This document shows positions 59,660-64,000 of a DNA stretch of 64,000 nucleotides, one piece after another; positions within the stretch are counted from its first letter, which is position 1; each line of letters starts with the position of its first letter. Both the position numbers and the translations under genes were made by a program. The stretch is from Eumeta japonica (Eukaryota > Arthropoda > Insecta > Lepidoptera > Psychidae), in assembly GCA_005406025.1 (NCBI GenBank), contig BGZK01001474.1, positions 1-64,000 on the forward strand, given 5' to 3'. The notes below the pieces were generated by a model, which saw only the letters and a program-made list of their open reading frames with translations, had not been told where the DNA came from and searched no databases.

Positions 59660-59892
59660 AAAATTTCTTCTGCGGCTATATTTCTTAAACAAATCAACCG
59701 ATTTTTTACAGTTTGCGGCAATCATGCTCCTTTTCGAAAAATAGCTGCTTATATTGCGGTACCCATCGATAAAGCAGTCTAAAATTCATTTCAAAAACCT
59801 TTACTGAAAATTTTATTTTTGAGATTCATAAAATCTACCTGGAGAAACTAGTTCCAATTTTAGGAAGTCTAAGTTGGGTCGGAAGTCGAAGG

Positions 59893-59954
<62 letters not shown>

Positions 59955-60020
59955 CACAAATAGAGTTCTAGGACCCTAAAATGTTAGGGTCTGGTGAAAA
60001 TCCAATTTTATGTAAATTTT
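59660..60020 (+). mobile_element. Uninterrupted copy of the CA-tailed repeat
   Basis: It shares with 29970-30860, in order, the CTTAAACAAATCAACCGATT block, the CGATAAAGCAGTCTAAAATT block, a CA/GCAC microsatellite and TAGGACCCTAAAATGT with GTGAAAATCCAATTTT. This copy lacks the 486-bp insert. The family is dispersed and non-coding, and I do not know its class. Confidence 0.7.
59895..59958. repeat. (CA)n-(GCAC)n compound microsatellite
   Basis: About 14 CA units change directly into about 8 CGCA units. It is the internal microsatellite of the surrounding dispersed repeat, present in shorter form in the 30.2-kb copy. Confidence 0.95.
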
Positions 60021-60725
60021 TCAATTTTCATTGCAGGTAGTTAAAAAAGCTGAGAACATATGGTCGGAAAAGATATTCCGTGTTGATTGTGTAAAGTTGG
60101 CAAAGTACATTAAACTTTGTGTGCCGACGTCTGTTGCAGAAAGATTATCAGATACGGACACGTCTTTATTTAATGATACAACATTTGCTATACTGATATA
60201 CGATAAGTGAAAAATATAATTTATAATACTGAGCGAAAAATAGCCCGGTTTTGGATGTTCAAACACAGGTACTACTTTTTTCACATAAACCGTTTTCCGT
60301 CTCTGTTTATAACACCGTAACGTATTGAAGAAAAAATCTCATATTCATTAACTTTTCCGTTCTTTTATGATTCAAAATTTACTGATCAGATTTAAAAGTG
60401 ACTCTACCAACGGCGCCTTGGAACAAAATAAAAAATGTAAACGGTAAAAGTTAACCGAAGATTAGACAATTTGTCTGTACATAGTCTGTCAAATTTTACG
60501 TTTAATTTTACAATTAGCATTTTTTTACTTTCGGCGCGACTCGCCATAATAATGTTGAATAACGCATCGTCTATAATACGTGTTGTCTGAGTGAATACAG
60601 TTACACGACAAAAAGAATTTATTTATACGAATCGAAATATCAAAAGCGTCGCTCGGATTTATCACAGGTGTATAAATCAGATACATGTCTCGGCGCACAC
60701 CTGCCGTTCAATAATTACAGAATGT
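60021..60725. other. AT-rich DNA, no gene seen
   Basis: No feature recognised; the minus-strand frame 60021-60284 lacks a domain. Confidence 0.45.
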
Positions 60726-60726
60726 A

Positions 60727-60850
60727 CTCTCTAACACGACTCTAATAGGAAACGTGCCGCCTCCTAATGGTAACACACGGGCAGCTGCCGGCCGCCGGCG
60801 CACTCTCTTTTCCGTTACACGCCTCCTATACGTATCGTGTTAGAGAGGCG
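60727..60850. repeat. Inverted repeat, about 30-bp arms, GC-rich loop
   Basis: CTCTCTAACACGA (60727-60739) is matched exactly by TCGTGTTAGAGAG (60835-60847). Inward, ATAGGA...CGTG on the left pairs with CACG..TCCTAT on the right. The loop holds CAGCTGCCGGCCGCCGGCGC. No target duplication is seen. It may be a short MITE or a structured regulatory element. Confidence 0.65.
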
Positions 60851-60959
60851 ATAGCATTTGAATAGGGCAGTTGCGTTCACGTACCACTGATTATCCTAGG
60901 ATGATCGAGTGTGCGTAAATGATGTGCAGTATTTTTTTTTTAATTTATTTCTAACCTCG

Positions 60960-61218
60960 CGTCTGCTACCTACGGAAGGGTAGACGGAGCCTTCGGGCAC
61001 ACACATTCTGCTTATAGACTTCTTTTATTTATCTATATTTGTCCATATCTTCCAGACGGTCAAACTGCCGCAACATACCTTTTTCTTTCCTAGTCACTAT
61101 ACATTTCACCGTTTTCTGACATCACCATTCATATATCTATTTTTCGAGAACACTTCAAGAAATAGATGCAGTCTATTTATCGATCTACACAGCGATTGCA
61201 TCTCCATTGACATTGTTT
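60960..61218 (-). pseudogene. LINE reverse-transcriptase fragment (family of 41 kb)
   Basis: The minus strand reads MSMEMQSLCRSINR, NRYMNGDVRKR, a few stops, VTRKEKGMLRQFDRLEDMDK, a stop, then IKEVYKQNVCARRLRLP. This parallels EMRSLSSMCGVSR, RYRNSDVRKRCG, VTRVEIGMLLLFSHLERMNE and KQIYRTKVCGGKVGKGG in the longer copy at 40.7-41.6 kb. It is heavily decayed. Confidence 0.65.
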
Positions 61219-64000
61219 TCATATTACGATAATTATATACTTGAAAGCCTCCTGCAAATTACGCTCGTAGTTACTTATAGCCGTCTAACGTTGGGTCTAT
61301 CTTCCTCAAGGAGGACTCAAGGTTCCAATTCTGATCGAATTTTTATTGAAAACTTCACGCTGTCGAAGGTTCTAGTGAACCTGTTCCGAAGCGTAGATTG
61401 CTGATCGTGATGTTTCCCTGCATCGTGAAAGCGAATTGCTACTAATTTACGTTTTCTATCTACATGTAACTTAAAAATACACTTGTGTGTGTAGGTTATT
61501 GGAAACTTAACTATAATCCTTGTCGTTACAAATGGGCGTGTCGACTTGTAGGTTATAATTGCTCAAAATAGTAAATGTTGTTAAACAAAAAAAAAATCCA
61601 AATAAGAAAACATCTTAAAATAGAAACATTTTCGCGACAAGTATACCTTTTTGATTTTAAACAAAGTTTTGTACGGATGTAAAAATTGCACTTTTAATAA
61701 CTAGAGAGAATTAATAAAAAAAACATTTTTTTTTTAATTTAAGTGATATAGTTTTACCATTATTATCAGGGTTGCCACCTTGTTTTTGGCAATTAAAGTA
61801 AATAAGATAGAGATAGAAATAAGAAATACTTAATACCAAAATAAAGTACATTTCATTTTTCCTTAATGATTATGTTTAAAAACAAAGAAGAATTTTAAAA
61901 ATTAATAAATTTTATTTCAATAAATTATTTTTATGGTGTTAATTTTGTGACATTGAAGATTGTTGAATTCTTTCGACATTAATTTACCACAATCAGATTC
62001 GCAGACACAAAAAAATTCCTATTCCAGCTGAAGCAATTGTAAATGTATTTTCCGATACATTCATTTTGTAGATTATTATTTAACCAATACACCATGTTTG
62101 ATTTTTCATTGAATCGTTCATTCTGCTGTATCGTTGTATCAATTTTTTGATACATTTTAGAGTTTGACATATTCACTATTTGATCCGTTTCACTATCAAA
62201 TTACCTTTTGTAAGTGTATGTGGGGGTATTTTGTTTACTAAAGTTGTTTCTGTCCATAATTTACTATAGTATAAATTTCTTAAAGCGATAGATTGCATTC
62301 TCGTTACAATAAAACCGTCTTACACAAAATAAACAAGAAGTTTTGACATTGACAATGTTGACATTTGATGTTAGACTGTGTTCCAAATCCAAAAAAAGAG
62401 CGTTTTCGCAGCTTCGGCAACATATCGATTCGGCAACAATAGATAACGTTCCGTTTTACGCAAAATGCTTAAGACAAAACTTGTTGAATCCCAAAGAAAT
62501 TATATCGTGAGAAATAAAGTATTTTCGCTTATTTTATTGTTCTTATAAAGTATAATTACCCGAAATAACGTACAATACCTTATCATGAAGTGTAGGTGGC
62601 AATCCTAATTCATTATCAACCTGTAAATGCTATAAATACAGAATGGCAACCGGCGTGTTGGTTGATCCATTAACGGCTGCGGTTCTACATTTCTGTCTAC
62701 TGCATTACGCTGGTAACATGTTTTCAAACGTCAATATTTCAATGGCGATTTGGCAATGTTTCACTATTTTTATTATTCTCTTTTATTATTTCAAAAATGG
62801 CGTTTATGTTTGGAGGAGAGTGAGGTGGTATTATTTTATAAAATAAATATATACGTATGTAGAACCATAACACATCGAAGTATTTTTAATTTAATTTTAG
62901 TATCACTTGAACGGTTAAACAAAACCTGATACTGAAAGTTTATCTCATCAGATATCATACGAAAACCAAAACGATTAATTTTTCATGAGATTATAATTTA
63001 TTATTGAGCGAAAGCTACCACCTGTCATTGCTCAATATTGCTACGTAGCAATGAACTTTAGTCGCTGAACAAAATCGCGCAACGTATTTCTTTTTTATCG
63101 CACGCGTGTCAACATACGAAACAGGAAATCCTTTAGCAGGTTATTGCCACGCGGATGATGTTTAAAGCTGCGACACGTGGCCCGGGCGGTCCGGAGCGTT
63201 TAATGTTAAAAGCCAGGAAAACCAGCAGCCATACAGCCGCCTGTATGAAATCTTTGCTGTCGGATGACTTCGCATTACACTTAGTGTATACCTTTGTTTA
63301 TGTATTAATCTTAAATATAAATCCCGCTAATAGCATTCAAAGATAATACGGTTATAAATAAATTGCTATATAAAATAACCCGACTGTAGTGGTATTGATA
63401 ATACTAAACTAGATTTATGTCATTTGAATATGTTTTTAAATTTCTTTAGTTTTTATTATTGAAATTGAACTTTAATATCACATTAATAGAACGATTCAAT
63501 TAAAAATTGACGTTTTATTAGACTGGTATGATATTCAATCGTTAAGGCCAAGGATAGACGGGAAAAAATTGAGTCTATAGGCTGTCAAAATTTATCTCTC
63601 TTTATTTTTCGTAATTTTTGTGTACCATTTAATGAAGTTTAAAAATACTGTTAATATTTGTATGTAAAACAAATTACCTTGGTAGGTCGTTAAATATTGT
63701 TAAAAGCGTGTAATTCAGAAAATATTTATAAGATTTGAAAAGAATCAATAAGAAGTTAATTGGGATATTTTTAATTCGTAATGTGATTTTTATTTTCACA
63801 CTAACATCTTAAAAAGGCAAAGTTGTTCGTAGGATGTAATCCCTAGACCTACTGTGGCGATTCTAAAAATTCTTACCTTTATAATGCTACATGTTTTATT
63901 GCGATAAAAAATGGTTTTTAAGAGCAAAATACATATATTAATATTCAATTCGAAAAATTCACAAATATCATGCTTTACGCGACCTTATGATAAGTTGAAA
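61219..64000. other. AT-rich DNA, no gene seen
   Basis: The frames at 62643-62846 (67 codons) and 63155-63346 are short and unrecognised. A small GC-richer patch at 63150-63260 contains GCTGCGACACGTGGCCCGGG. No RNA gene is seen. Confidence 0.45.

Noticed and set aside
62643..62846. 67-codon frame starting MATGVLVDPLTAAV
   Set aside because: Looks briefly protein-like, but I recognise no family; the second half is plain AT-rich hydrophobic sequence and no splice partner is visible.

Overview
The window looks like non-coding, AT-rich eukaryotic DNA from a moth or butterfly (Lepidoptera). The main evidence is its repeat content: Helitron-like tails ending in a GCGGGCGGAGCCGCGGGC-type hairpin plus a CTAG/TTAG end, a family that starts AATCGGACAAGTGCGAGTC and carries AGGGTTCCGTA, 3' ends of a LINE carrying the AAAGGCCGGCAACGCAC block, and a second LINE whose decayed protein matches reverse transcriptases I know from moth genomes (bagworms such as Eumeta are one candidate host, at low confidence). 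I recognise no intact host gene, rRNA, tRNA or CRISPR array. Nearly all reading frames over 60 codons are chance frames with no recognisable domain.

Layout: 0-7 kb is mostly unique AT-rich DNA with a 121-bp short inverted-repeat element near 2.1 kb. From 7.2 to 7.9 kb lie two abutting Helitron-like tails. A LINE 3' end is at 9.85 kb. From 12.7 to 14.7 kb there is a block of three repeats. A 5'-truncated mariner transposase pseudogene sits at 16.2-16.8 kb and a LINE scrap at 17.4 kb. A 546-bp element with about 115-bp terminal inverted repeats is at 21.4-21.9 kb, a 655-bp inverted-repeat element at 25.5-26.1 kb, and a probable 1.3-kb hAT-type element with an 8-bp target duplication at 27.6-28.9 kb. 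At 30.0-31.6 kb an old repeat is split by a 486-bp insertion that carries a protein-like 100-codon frame, followed by another AGGGTTCC-family copy. From 33 to 40 kb come a (TA)n tract, a perfect 23-bp hairpin, two more lepidopteran repeats, a 7-copy ~110-bp tandem array and a hAT MITE with its target duplication. The best LINE remnant lies at 40.7-41.6 kb. From 42 to 53 kb the window is mostly plain, with a TATA/kappaB promoter-like stretch at 43.9 kb. From 53.5 to 61 kb there are further LINE ends, nested Helitron-like elements and a CA/GCAC microsatellite.

Scattered GC-rich islands (about 10.5, 11.6, 15.0, 19.0, 22.8, 24.3, 26.8, 32.2, 43.8 and 45.0 kb) interrupt the AT-rich background. They are the best candidates for regulatory DNA or undetected short exons, but nothing in them proves function. 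The genes present do not form a pathway: all recognisable coding sequence is transposon-derived and broken, except for the short open frame at 30.5 kb, whose family I can describe but whose function I cannot name.
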